64,000 nucleotides of DNA from Wolfiporia cocos (lineage: Eukaryota; Basidiomycota; Agaricomycetes; Polyporales; Phaeolaceae): the NCBI GenBank assembly GCA_029448655.1, contig JACCLO010000007.1, forward strand, positions 3,472,001-3,536,000, read 5' to 3'. The position numbers and the translations under genes were made by a program. The notes under the pieces are model-generated. The model was not told the DNA's origin, did not search any database, and worked only from the letters and a program-made list of their open reading frames with translations. Of the stretch, positions 11,401-20,624 are shown in pieces (the first letter of the stretch is position 1; each line of letters starts with the position of its first letter).

Positions 11401-12967
11401 CGTTTCCGAACACAAGGATGTCGTCTAGGTAGACAATGACCTTTCCTTCTCTGATAAGGTCACCTAGAATATCGTTCATCATGTGTTGGAACGTGCTGGG
11501 TGCATTACAAAAACCGAAGTACATGACTACAGCTTCGTAAAGGCCGTTAGGCGTAATGAATGCGGTCTTCCATTCATCTCCCTCCTTGATTCTTACGTTG
11601 TTGTAACCCCAACGCAAGTCGAGCTTCGTAAATATCGAAGCCTGGCTAAGCTTATCGATAAGCTCGTCTATGCGTGGGAGAGGGTACCTGTTTTTAATGG
11701 TCAAGTCGTTTACTTTCCGGTAATCGACTACCATTCGGGCTCCGCCGTCTTTTTTAGGGACGAAGAAGACCGGGCTCGCGATCGGGGATTTCGAGTGTCG
11801 GATGTAGCCCTTCCGTAACTCTTCCTGAATCCACTGATCTAGCGAGTTCGCTTCCTGAGGAGACATTTTGTATGCCTTACTCGGGGGCGGTAGTACCGCG
11901 TCATCGGGGAAGTCGATGGCGTGATCGTATGGTTTCCGTTCGGGCATCCTTTCGGATGCGCGCTGAGAAAATACCGTGGGACCAAACTCCTGGTATTCCT
12001 CTGGAACCAAGGATTTCCATTTCTGGAGATCCGCATCTGTCAGGAATTCATCATCCGACTTCTCCGTTATCGACTGAATGGCATCGATAAGGAGTTCCGT
12101 TCCTTCGTCAAGGGTGTTCACCCAAGCGACAAAGGGATTCTCCGGCTCCTCTAAGCCGAGAAAATCTATTGGAAAGTCATTGATGATCTGATAGATGTTG
12201 CGGGGTTCGATTTCGTCCTCTTCTTCAGAAATCGAAACCCGTTTGCCATGTTTACATTTTTCCGTACACCGATATGTGAAGGTTCCTTCCGGCCAATTGA
12301 AGTCCGGGTTGTGTTTCAGGAACCAGTCATATCCGAGGATCACATCCGCATTCTGTACGTCCATTACGTACAAGAATTCGGTGGACTTGTGTTCCTCGTG
12401 CACCATATAAGCTTTTACTGCCATATTGATATTACCGGCGGTATTAGAGGTACCGTCGGCGTTACGAATCTCGAGAGGTGAAGGTAGTTTCTGAGTGACT
12501 AACTTTTCCTCATGTACGAGTTTCTTATCAATGACGCTTATTGATGCACCGGTGTCGATTAATGCCATGGCGTTGACTTTCTTTCCATATACCCACAGTT
12601 CCACTTCGATAGAGAACGATTTATTGTCGTCTCGAGAATCGTTTCCATGTACATTATACAAAGTGAAAAACTTCGACGCGAGCGGGTCAGGATAAAAGTA
12701 TTTTACAGGAGGGGCACGTGTAGCTAGTGTCCGAGTCCTCCGGGCAAAGTCCATTGCCGAGTTACCGAATATACCGAGATGGGATACCGGGTGACGTACG
12801 ACCGCCTTATCTTCCCACAAGATAAGGGGTCTCTGTGAAGCCTCTTCGTAGAGGTGCGCTTCTTCGGGGCGCTGTACACTCCCAGCCGCTGCGGGGCTGG
12901 TGTGTTCTTCACAGAACGTCTTCGAGACGTGTGGTTGGGGCGAGGGGAACCGAGATGGTCCCGACAT
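8432..12967 (-). CDS. pol: Pol polyprotein: PR-RT-RNase H-integrase-chromodomain-dUTPase
   Basis: 1511 aa, in the +1 frame relative to Gag with a 58-bp overlap. Visible domains in order: retropepsin (ALIDTGAS near residue 136); reverse transcriptase with the YLDD active site near 512; RNase H (EADSSDYATGA near 660); integrase with an HHCC zinc domain (HHDHVTAGHF.. and CDTC) and a DDE core (TIDFI, SDRGPQF, then the distal Glu); a chromodomain (VEYRIRWKGF..DDSWV, about 1245-1295); and a complete trimeric dUTPase at the end (about 1380-1511) with all five motifs (SVGFDLYTA, GRIAPRSSLA, GVIDHDYQGEV, AGDKIAQLI, RGTGGFGSTG). The chromodomain typically directs integration to marked chromatin, and the dUTPase would keep uracil out of the cDNA. 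The dUTPase stops only 39 bp from the 3' LTR. Confidence 0.95.
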   Translation of the reverse strand: MSGPSRFPSPQPHVSKTFCEEHTSPAAAGSVQRPEEAHLYEEASQRPLILWEDKAVVRHPVSHLGIFGNSAMDFARRTRTLATRAPPVKYFYPDPLASKFFTLYNVHGNDSRDDNKSFSIEVELWVYGKKVNAMALIDTGASISVIDKKLVHEEKLVTQKLPSPLEIRNADGTSNTAGNINMAVKAYMVHEEHKSTEFLYVMDVQNADVILGYDWFLKHNPDFNWPEGTFTYRCTEKCKHGKRVSISEEEDEIEPRNIYQIINDFPIDFLGLEEPENPFVAWVNTLDEGTELLIDAIQSITEKSDDEFLTDADLQKWKSLVPEEYQEFGPTVFSQRASERMPERKPYDHAIDFPDDAVLPPPSKAYKMSPQEANSLDQWIQEELRKGYIRHSKSPIASPVFFVPKKDGGARMVVDYRKVNDLTIKNRYPLPRIDELIDKLSQASIFTKLDLRWGYNNVRIKEGDEWKTAFITPNGLYEAVVMYFGFCNAPSTFQHMMNDILGDLIREGKVIVYLDDILVFGNDLLEHRRIVKQVLQILQDNDLFAKPEKCFFEQSSIEYLGMIISKGKVEMDPKKVAGVMDWPTPAKVKDVQAFVGFANYYRRFIKDFSKVVKPLTELSKKNTQWNWGPEQAEAFQTLKEAFTSAPILRIPDQESPFRVEADSSDYATGAVLSQYSSEDKLWHPVAFYSKSLSAPERNYEIYDKELLAIIRALEEWRHYLEGHPHKFEVWSDHLNLTYFKSAQRLTRRQARWSLYLTRFNFTMCHKPGKTMLTADPLSRRPDHEEGVELDNRDQILLKPEYFTVRALEASQQEIQSGDEDLLRQIRQALMDDQITKDYQELLKSGPKEFGKDLQEWNMEAGLLLRRGKVYVPKEPKELRTKILELHHDHVTAGHFGRWKTYELLSRNYWWPGMTTMVKQYVEGCDTCQRMKNRNQTPYGPLQPLPVPEAPWDTITIDFIVHLPPSGERKQFTAIMVVVDRLTKRAHFIPTSDNISAKELANLLYLRIYPNHGLPKQIISDRGPQFSSELFKGWCEQLGIQRSMTTAYHPQADGQTERINQILEQYLRCYIDVIQKDNWVFYLPTAEFAYNNAASETTKNSPFFVELGRHPNAGPTDLKPTQYSDLNQFAYARWSAQEQAKAAMKLAAERWSWYYDQHKRSVPFKVGDKVLVDARSWQDSERSLSPRYLGPFKIIEQLSPVTFRVHMDEQYRAYHPVFHASKLVMYKDPVHQKKPEPQPEMVDGEELWEVEKILDHRLRAGRVEYRIRWKGFGINDDSWVREADLDTAYDILQEYKASHAIPMQDVPLRRSARRKEAVHVFDPDSDDWEADECTWPDDWPQYREEFAKDPKQRMVRHPDGGWMSADINQNADLKIVVGEGGRMPEKGTKDSVGFDLYTATGDVLPAHGQTEYNTKLKIQVPFGTYGRIAPRSSLARKGIDVMGGVIDHDYQGEVIIILRNHSDISIDIRAGDKIAQLICEVAKDPHITLHGKSYFEKIKSERGTGGFGSTGK

Positions 12968-14945
12968 TGGCGACGGTGGTGGCGGGGGCCGAGGGTCCTG
13001 CTGAGCTTGAGTCAGCTGTCACTTCTTCCCAGATCGTTCGGGCACGATACGTCTTGCCATCCGCGGGGGGCGCCGAGTACGGCTTCTTGCCAGAAGCCTG
13101 TCCCTTTCCACTACCCGAAGGAGCAGCCGTGGTCTTTCCAGACGCGGCAGCTGCATCCTTCGCCCTTTGTTGTTCGGCCCGCTGAGCAGCAGGCACGAAC
13201 GTTCCCGCAGCCTTGTCTGCCGCAAGCTTAGGACACTTGTTGAAGTAGTGTCCCGTCTGCTTGCAGTAAGTACAGACGGCGTTGGCGGTGTCGGCGGGGG
13301 CTTTGGCGGGCGCCTTTCCCTTGTCCTTCTTTTTCTCCGACTTCTTTGCAGAAGCGGAGGACGTTTCCTTCTTTTCGGCAGGTGCCGAGTCCTTCTTGCC
13401 GGCCTTTTCGAAGATCGAACCCTTGATCTTGTCTGGGTATGACGTTTGGTACATTTCCAGAGCGAAGTCGATCAGAGGTTCGATGTCGGTCGGGGCCTTG
13501 AAGAAGGGGGTTTTGCCGAGGACGTTCAAGGTGTCCTTAACCTTTTCGGGGAGAGTCTCGGTGAATTCCCACACCAGAGTCTCGTTGGCGGTTTCGGAGA
13601 GGCGGCCGAGGGTGCGGAACCGTTCGCAGTAATTGAAGTAGTTTGATTCTGCTAGTTCCTTACCCTTGGTACCGTAGTAGCCGCGAATTTCCTTTTTAGC
13701 TATCTCCTTATCCGTCATCTTCCCGTATTGCACCATTACGGATTTGGTGAAGTCCTCCCAGGTGCCGAGAGGTTCACCGTTTCCTGCCTTCTTGATGAGA
13801 GGCGAGAAAAATTTGTATGCGTCCCCTGTGACGCGGAAGAGGGCCGTGGTGATACGGTCATGGTCGTCGTAGACCCTGAGCGTACCGAAGTACAGGCCCA
13901 TCTTCTCCACCCATTCCTGAGCAGTCACCTTTCCAGATGACCCGGAGAATTCGGGGGGAGGGGGGATTTTCAGGTTTTGAGGCAGACCTGGAATCTGCGG
14001 GGCGACGGCTGCTGCGGCAGCGGCTGCAGCTTGTGCGGCGGCAGCGGCCTCGGCTGCACGGGCTTGAGCATTGCCGGGGGCCGGTGCGGGTTCTTCCGGG
14101 GGCGTGCGGATGCCGGGAGGGTTGGGAACGGAGGGATTCTTGCGAATTCTCCGAAGTTCCTCGTCAACCTTCTCCATGCGCTCTGCGAACGCATCCTCGA
14201 GGTCGTCCAGCCGGGACCGGTAGTCCTTTCGGAGCTGCTTCTCCATTTCGGAGAGCTTGGCGGTGTACTCCTGTCGGAGTTCCTTGCCGAGGTCCACCAT
14301 GGTGGACAATACCTCGTTCCGGACCGAATTGACCGCTTCGTGTAGCTCGTCTTGGGCCTTCTGTTCGATTGCCCTGGATTGCCCAACCAGGGAATCGATT
14401 CTGCCATGGATGCGATCCAGGCGGGCGTACACCATTCGTCCGAGGGTATCGGTGGTGTCGTAGGAGATGGCCGCACTTCGTTGTACGGCTGAATCAATGA
14501 TTGGCCCATGCAGGGCCCCATCCACCTTGTGATGTTCCTCCTCTGTGAGGTACGCCTTGAGGTTGTCGGCGGCCACTGCATCGGTCCACCGTACTGGACT
14601 GGAAAATTCCATTTCCAGGTTGGTGACGGGCCCGATTGGTCGGGTACGACGAGTCGGGGGGTAACCGGCAATGGGGGTGCCTGGGCGTGTACCCATGGGG
14701 TTGGTCGGAGAATCCCTCTGTGGGGGAACGAACTCCTGTACTGCTTCTTCCTCTTCCTCCTCCTCTCCCTCGCTTAGGTGCTCCAGCGTCACCAGTTGCT
14801 GAGTTCCCGAGGGACCAGCTACCGGGGTCACCGGGCCTTCTGAGCGGAGGCGCATCTTGCGGGGGGCGAGTGGGGTGCTAACGGAGGAGGTGGAAGACAT
14901 TTTTGTGAATCTGTTTGTGACGAATGTTAGTTTCCGGTTACTCAT
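12909..14945 (-). CDS. gag: Gag polyprotein of Element 1
   Basis: 678 aa. The N-terminal third is acidic, with an EEEEEEE run near residue 65. A predicted coiled coil spans about 190-275 (heptad-like, rich in Glu/Lys/Leu), then an Ala/Pro linker, then the capsid-like region typical of fungal Ty3 Gag (TAQEWVEKMGLYFG.., W..F...V). A CCHC knuckle CTYCKQTGHYFNKC lies near residue 575. The C-terminal basic part overlaps the start of Pol, which is read in the +1 frame, so a programmed shift or re-initiation is needed for Pol. The ATG 12 codons downstream is an alternative start. Confidence 0.9.
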   Translation of the reverse strand: MSNRKLTFVTNRFTKMSSTSSVSTPLAPRKMRLRSEGPVTPVAGPSGTQQLVTLEHLSEGEEEEEEEAVQEFVPPQRDSPTNPMGTRPGTPIAGYPPTRRTRPIGPVTNLEMEFSSPVRWTDAVAADNLKAYLTEEEHHKVDGALHGPIIDSAVQRSAAISYDTTDTLGRMVYARLDRIHGRIDSLVGQSRAIEQKAQDELHEAVNSVRNEVLSTMVDLGKELRQEYTAKLSEMEKQLRKDYRSRLDDLEDAFAERMEKVDEELRRIRKNPSVPNPPGIRTPPEEPAPAPGNAQARAAEAAAAAQAAAAAAAAVAPQIPGLPQNLKIPPPPEFSGSSGKVTAQEWVEKMGLYFGTLRVYDDHDRITTALFRVTGDAYKFFSPLIKKAGNGEPLGTWEDFTKSVMVQYGKMTDKEIAKKEIRGYYGTKGKELAESNYFNYCERFRTLGRLSETANETLVWEFTETLPEKVKDTLNVLGKTPFFKAPTDIEPLIDFALEMYQTSYPDKIKGSIFEKAGKKDSAPAEKKETSSASAKKSEKKKDKGKAPAKAPADTANAVCTYCKQTGHYFNKCPKLAADKAAGTFVPAAQRAEQQRAKDAAAASGKTTAAPSGSGKGQASGKKPYSAPPADGKTYRARTIWEEVTADSSSAGPSAPATTVANVGTISVPLAPTTRLEDVL

Positions 14946-15046
14946 TGTCTTAGATTCTTAAGAAGGGGTTTGGTTTGAAAGCTGCAACTTTCGTTATAGA
15001 TCACACTCGCACTCTATTTCAGAGTTAAAAGATGATAGTATTTCTA

Positions 15047-15946
15047 CTATACAATCGCGAGTATATCCTCTTCTACCGAAGTAGTTGAGGGCCCTGCCAC
15101 CTTGTCAGGTGGTGTTACACCGAAGGCAAAAGTAATTTGTAGCGCTACGCATTCTGCTACGATACGAGCTAAGTCCGTACGCCAATCCAAAAAGGAAATA
15201 TTGCCGAGCTGTTTGCAATACTTTTTCATAATTCTCCAGTCTCTATTGGTGATCCTTCCTCGTCTCGCTCTATCCTTTACGTTATCCACCAAGTCCTCCA
15301 ATTCTACTACCATAGTATGGAAACGCATGTCGTTTTCCATATGGAAGCCTGGGTAATTAGGAGGGTGGTTGGCGAGAGGGGTAAGACGAGTGAGGGTGCC
15401 TTCTAGCATGGGAATAACTTGATCGCATGCTTGGAGGGGTTTCTTCTTCCCGAAGACGAGGGAAGGGTCGAGGATCTTGTGGTTGGCCGGAACAGAAGGT
15501 CCGGCCGCCGGGCTGGAGAGACGGAGGGCCAGTGAAGAAGCTGCTTGCTTGGCTTCCTTGGCGGCTTGTTTGGCGGCGATTCGCTTATTCAGCTTATCGC
15601 GGGCGAGCTTGAGCTTGTTGAGTTCGCGGAGTTCGATAAGGTTCTCCATGGCGGTAATGGAAGCGGCTAGCTTCTCTTCCTCTGTCCAGATGCGCTTGGC
15701 GAGCGGAACTGGCTTGGGAGGTCGAGGAGCGGGTTTCCCAGCCTCAGCGATGTGCTTTGGCATGTGGACGGGAATCTCCCAAAGATGGAGCTTCCCGGTG
15801 TAGTCTTCTTTTACAGGAAGAGTGTACGTGACGTCCTCTGCCCGAGGAATGTCGGCGGTGTCGATGCGGCTGAGAAGGGACCGCTTCGCCGGTTTGACGT
15901 AAGGGGCAGTGGAGGAGCCACGGGTGCGACGGGTAACGCGGGGCAT
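15047..15946 (-). CDS. ORF0: accessory coiled-coil protein upstream of gag, unknown function
   Basis: A 299-aa ORF between the leader and Gag, separated from Gag by 101 bp and in the same orientation, so it is probably the first ORF of the element's transcript. I do not recognise the family. Visible parts: a basic N-terminus (MPRVTRRTRGS), a GKLHLWEIP motif near residue 52, a Lys/Glu/Ala-rich predicted coiled coil (about 90-140), and a compact helical C-terminal domain (about 165-290) with VIPMLEGTL, RITNRDWRIMKKYCKQLGN and a final acidic tail. Element 3 (59941-60784) and Element 4 (63324-64000) encode related proteins in the same position. The conserved position and domain order suggest a function in the retroelement cycle rather than chance. 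A host-derived gene or an unusual Gag-like protein are alternatives. Confidence 0.8.
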   Translation of the reverse strand: MPRVTRRTRGSSTAPYVKPAKRSLLSRIDTADIPRAEDVTYTLPVKEDYTGKLHLWEIPVHMPKHIAEAGKPAPRPPKPVPLAKRIWTEEEKLAASITAMENLIELRELNKLKLARDKLNKRIAAKQAAKEAKQAASSLALRLSSPAAGPSVPANHKILDPSLVFGKKKPLQACDQVIPMLEGTLTRLTPLANHPPNYPGFHMENDMRFHTMVVELEDLVDNVKDRARRGRITNRDWRIMKKYCKQLGNISFLDWRTDLARIVAECVALQITFAFGVTPPDKVAGPSTTSVEEDILAIV

Positions 15947-16992
15947 TATTCTAAGAAAGTGCAGCTTTCATGAGAAACGAAGTTTCCCAGTGATACGTCC
16001 AAGAACAGGAATAAAAGGGATTATGTAAGGTAGGGTAGTGGACTCCTTTTCAGGAGCAAAGAAGGTGTACTACGGGGCATAATTACTCTTATGTTGCGCG
16101 CAAACCCTGTGCCGAGACGGCGCGGATATTCGCATGACCCTGACGGTCAGAGGCGCCGACTCCAGGGGTAGAGTTGCTGACTGCCAGGCCGGTTCCTGGG
16201 TCAGATGATTGGGAATCGGATACACGACACCGCCCCGGAGGGACGATGCCGGAAAGTGGCTGGGATTTTACATCCCTTAGCCTGTCCATGCTTCAACAAT
16301 GAGGTTGCCGTCTGTAGCCACATGGGTGTCACATCAGGGCTAAAAAACCACTGTCGATCTAAGATCGCGAGACAGCAGCGCTCCACATCCCGAAGGAGTG
16401 GGCCACGCGCTTCTCTTCCAATGGGGCCCCAAATCCGTTTGACCCATGCTCGCACGCCGAGCTGCCCGGAGGACTTATGCTATTGGCTACCGCGAGTGAC
16501 CTATGGCAGGGTGATTTTTTACGTCACCCCCCTCACTGCTTTTCCCATAACGGGTTCAAAGCAGGTCCCTTACGCCTGGGAGGCGGCTTTGGAAAATTCC
16601 CATGCCATCATAATGATGACCCTGTGGATAGTGATGGGGCGCTGAACAACGCTTGCCATGACAGGGGGTTGGGCGCACACAGGCAGACCGTCCCCTTTTC
16701 TCCACAGGCGGGTCTTAACCGCGCATGGTCCAAGCTTGTCAGCGAGGACCATGTCTCCTTGACCCTGGAGTCCGGGTTAGGTAGGCCTCCTGCCTAAAAA
16801 GGCGGTGTGGCTTCCCTGGTTGCCAATCCTCTGCCGAGGATGGCGATGTATCCCCCAGATCTCAACTATCACCCCAATCGCCTTGTCAGGCAGAAAGGGA
16901 TGTGCGCAGCAACGAGCAAAATACCCCTGTAGGATAGAAACCCAGGCCCAAGCGCAAGCGCAAGGGCGGGGGTAGGGGGAGATTTGTTCTTA
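15947..16992 (-). promoter_or_regulatory. Long leader (about 1 kb) of Element 1 with self-priming site
   Basis: Non-coding between 5' LTR and ORF0. Bases 16980-16990 (AGATTTGTTCT) are complementary to LTR bases 17115-17125, which lie about 30 nt past a TATA-like box in sense. A 16-mer at 16846-16861 (ATGTATCCCCCAGATC on the plus strand) is repeated in the leader of Element 3 at 61315-61330, a possible packaging or dimerisation signal. Confidence 0.65.
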
Positions 16993-17691
16993 TGACACAG
17001 ACTAGACTGTGGGACTCACACTATAACCTAATAAGCGACTTGAAGGAGTTGCTGGAGGTTGGTGAGGAGGCTAGTGGGCGCAAGCAGAGAGGATATGTAA
17101 CTGTGCGAATGCAGAGAACAAATCTAAGGCTTATCCGCAGTGATAGCCCTACTTATATACATGCATTGTTTGGTTACCAGTAAGGGAGCCAAACATGAAG
17201 ACGGTCTGTGCGCAGACATAACTAATACAGCTAAGTCGTAAACTACAATAGACCATGTGCGCCGGTAATGGCCGCACCAGTAAGATCGTTTGTTTGGACC
17301 GTAGGTCCATGTTGTGGAAGTGGCTGTAGCTACGTTAGTAAGCCATGCATGTGATTCTTATATACCGGCATCGGGATATGAGTAATCGTAAGGGCATTGG
17401 CATGTGATAACGAGCGGGCCGCTTATCCAATCGTACTGACATAGCCCGGGATCGGGATATGAGTAAGGCGCGTGACACCGGAGGTTAGTCCGCTGAGTCA
17501 TTGACGCGTACGAACGTGTTATGTACGTGTTGTTATGACAAGTGGACGTATACCGCGTTGTGTACGTGTTGTTTGGTTGCGTGTACGTGTAGACGGGCGC
17601 TTAACAGCGTAAACGTCTACAAGGTCGTAGAAATACCAGATAAATAGGTAAAAATACGGGAAAAATAGTGGCATGTCCCAAATCTGTGACA
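16993..17691 (-). repeat. 5' LTR of Element 1 (699 bp, family A)
   Basis: Appears identical to the LTR at 7694-8392. In sense, the TATA core (GCATGTATATAAG) is followed by a hairpin and then the self-primer AGATTTGTTCT, then the CACAG..CTGTG terminal hairpin and the end at 16993. Confidence 0.95.
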
Positions 17692-18279
17692 CAATGGTCT
17701 GTTATAAGGACCAAAGACTAGAGAGTCTAAGCAAGTATAGTTGAGGTACTGAGTTGGGCCTTGCTAGGGCTTAAGTATAGCAGTGGAAACTTAAGTAGAC
17801 CTTGACAGGTACTACAAAAGGGGTTATAGACAGTGGACGTTGAAATTAACTAGTCTGAGTCCTAAGCGACTCAGAGTATGGTATATATACATGTAAGGGC
17901 TAGGACCCTTGGTACTACGGCAGGACTAATGATACTGGCATAGATACATGTGATAGATAATAGCGACCAATAGGGTCGCTTGGCATAGAGCCGGGGATAT
18001 GCATGTGATTAACGACCAGTAATGGTCGCTGCATGATTGGTTGGTCTTAGACATGTGATGAGTGACTCATACACCGACCGGGGTATGTCTTGATATATGA
18101 CTATGCGGTTTGTAAGGCGCTACAGTAAAGCACGTGACGTGCTGTAACCGGTAATGGTGTACTGTAGTAGTCATGGTTATGGTATCCGAGTTACGTAAGC
18201 ATAGGGCTAGAGCTCGATGAGATAGCTACTTGGTATTGGCCGTCGATGACGATCGAGCCATACCCCTGACGGGGTATGC

Positions 18280-19439
18280 TGACACAGTAAGCCTGTGGGA
18301 CTCACCAAGTGCCTATATTCTTGGATAAGGCGACTTAGAGAGGTAGACTGTACCAGCGCAGCAGGATGTGAGAGGTTATTCTACGGCGCAAGCCGAGAGA
18401 ATAATAGAACTAAAGTTATAGGGCGTCAAGCCCCTAGTTATATACATGTTTAAGGGAAGGTCACGTGCTACTAGCTAGTCGTTACCTTTCCGGGTTATGT
18501 GGCTTTGCCAAGTGGCGAAGCTTATCTTATCTACTGTTTATGGACTCTACATAGAATGGCCGTGGAAAGGCCCTAATGGCCGAACCAATCGTATGAGAGG
18601 GATTTGTGTGTGTTATCATATGAACGCGAGCGCAGCCCGGGTATATGGGAAGCCGGTTGCCGGATACCGTGAGGTATAATGGCGATTGGCCGGTCTTCGT
18701 GTGATGACCAAGGCGAGGTGCCGAGGTCGTTATGCCATTGGACGGGAAGTACCATGGCATGTGTTACAGCCCGGTCCGGATGGTTACCGGGGCATGTGCT
18801 GGACTTAGCCGTGGGGCGAGGTCCGGTGTTTGGGCAACGCCGTGATGGCAGAAGCCCGGGACTTGGGGAACACCGAGTCCGTGGGATGGCCGAGAAGGCC
18901 GAGCCTATAGCGATATTGCCTTGGTGCTAATATAGTGCTATTTGGCCGTGTTGCCATTATTATGCGAAGGCGTGGCGCGCCTGAGATGCCATTGTGATCA
19001 AGGATCTGATGGCGGTGGGAAGCCGGGATGGCCGACCCAATAGTACAAGGCCGCGAGGCACTGTTTGTACTTGTGGACATTATTATGCGAGCGTGCCGCG
19101 CTCGGCCTATCATTATGATCTAAGATCTATGACGTGGCTTGGTCTTGCTCTGTCGGGCGAGACCTATGACGTATGCTATGACGATTGCTATTGTCTAGAC
19201 GTTTATGATGTATTGCGGATATCGGACCGTAGGGTTACCGATGATAGTGCGATGATATCATTAGTCTTGTGACGTAGCGGTGTCTATGCTGGTCATGTGG
19301 TTGATAAGCCCAGTTAAGGACTTGTCGTTGTGGCAGTGGGAGTTAACCCGTAGATAACTTGTAGGTAGACGTATAAATCCCAGGTAAATTGCTATAATCT
19401 ATAGGAAAAATGCTGTAAGCCCCAGATAAATCTGTGACA
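18280..19439. repeat. Solo LTR B1 (1160 bp), nested in LTR C
   Basis: The ends are TGACACAG..TCTGTGACA, with TSD TATGC at 18275-18279 and 19440-19444. It is an unusually long, GC-rich LTR with many short inverted repeats. Two shorter copies (1095 bp) lie at 31520-32614 and 44040-45134; B1 carries roughly 65 extra bp near its right end. Confidence 0.9.
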
Positions 19440-19809
19440 TATGCCAGCCATAATGATTGTGTTACTACGTGATAAGATGAGATGTAACTACAGAGATAAG
19501 ATACTATCCTAGATAAGGTCACGTGCTAGATGAGGCTGTAGGGCGTCAACTAGCGTAAAGCATTGATATTGAGCTAACAAATGGGATAAATTGCTAGAAA
19601 TAGCAAGGAAATTTGTAGGAAACAGATATAATCTGTGACAAGAACATATCTTCTCATCGTTGGGGGCGTGTCTCCTCGGCAACCTTTCCTCTACCGTGTG
19701 CTGTGTGCTAGGTGACTACTCTCTCCACTACCACTGCTAGTCTGGGGTACAACATCTAGTGTCCTCGTCGATGGATGGACAGACCCTCGGATGACTGGCA
19801 GGGTCCACG

Positions 19810-20530
19810 TGTCACAGATTTATCTAGATTCTACCCTGGCTTTACGCCATTTTCCTGCAATTATCCAACCTATCAGCAACCTATCTTCCCTTATCCTAGG
19901 GATAGGTCCCTTATCCGTCACGTGCCCCATTACATAAGGCACAGACACACCTAATGGGTAGAACCCTAGAAGTGGTTCCCAAGACAGTCTACATCAATGA
20001 CGTCCCTAATACCCAACCTAACAACGAAGGGCCGCAACTCCCATCAATCGTCGTCATACACTATAGAAGCTTCCCGAACATACCAGAAGCTTCTCCAATG
20101 TTCTACGTCTAGACCCTATGATGTCAGACCTAGACTCTATGGCTTCTCGAAGTCACCAGAAGGTTCCACAACCTTCTACAACATTCTAATGACACTAGGG
20201 CTAGCCCCTTATCCGTTACCAAGCCTCGGTCAGCCCCTCGGCCTTAGTAACCACGTCAACCTATGCACATGACCCGCTGACTTATACCGGCGGTCCTATG
20301 CCCCATGTCATATGCTTGCATTACTTATGTATGTACCAGAGGTCCCACGTAGTATTAGGGGTCTCCTTTATCAATGTACATATAAGCACCTTATAAGTGG
20401 GTTTTGCCCTTAGAACTATTCACCTCTTGATAACCTAGCTCCTGCTGTTAACGCACCTGCTTACCGCTACCTCCTACCCCAATATCACGCCTTCTAGGAT
20501 AAGGCCCAGGGTAAGTCTTAGTTTGTGTCA
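19810..20530 (+). repeat. Solo LTR E (721 bp), nested in LTR D
   Basis: The ends are TGTCACAG..TTGTGTCA, with TSD CCACG at 19805-19809 and 20531-20535. A promoter-like TACATATAAG lies near 20380. Confidence 0.85.
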
Positions 20531-20624
20531 CCACGTCAAGACTTCGTCGACTCCTATTCTCCTTGTAGGATAGGAGATAGGGGGGAGATCCCTACTGCGT
20601 AGCAGCACGGTGGTTACCATGACA

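Larger units (their letters stand above)
7694..17691 (-). mobile_element. Element 1: full-length Ty3/gypsy chromovirus with ORF0 and C-terminal dUTPase
   Basis: A 9998-bp element in minus orientation: 5' LTR 16993-17691, leader, ORF0 15047-15946, Gag 12909-14945, Pol 8432-12967, polypurine tract beside 8393, 3' LTR 7694-8392. Both LTRs are 699 bp and look identical, so the insertion is recent. The TSD CAATG is at 7689-7693 and 17692-17696. The leader at 16980-16990 is complementary to predicted transcript-start sequence in the LTR (17115-17125), i.e. self-priming. All reading frames look open, so this is the one potentially autonomous element in the window. Confidence 0.95.
7602..19640. repeat. 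Solo LTR C, interrupted by Element 1 and LTR B1
   Basis: The ends are TGACACAG (7602) and TCTGTGACA (19640), with TSD AGAAC at 7597-7601 and 19641-19645. Its own sequence is 7602-7693, 17697-18279 and 19445-19640. It contains the full-length Element 1 and solo LTR B1, both with their own TSDs, so it is older than both. Confidence 0.85.
7322..20624 (+). repeat. Solo LTR D (about 560 bp of own sequence), outermost shell of a nest
   Basis: The start TGTCACAAGAAA.. (7322) and end ..GGTTACCATGACA (20624) match the LTR of the palindromic element at 52705-55168. The TSD GTTAT is at 7317-7321 and 20625-20629. Its own sequence is 7322-7601, 19646-19809 and 20536-20624. Everything else is nested: LTR C with its contents (7602-19640) and LTR E (19810-20530). 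Confidence 0.85.

Noticed and set aside
13970..14671. A 233-codon minus-strand frame inside the Element 1 Gag region
   Set aside because: It is an alternative frame of Gag; the Gag frame has the zinc knuckle and capsid-like motifs.
16980..16992. tRNA primer binding sites next to the 5' LTRs
   Set aside because: None starts with TGG or matches a familiar tRNA 3' end, while each is complementary to the element's own LTR.
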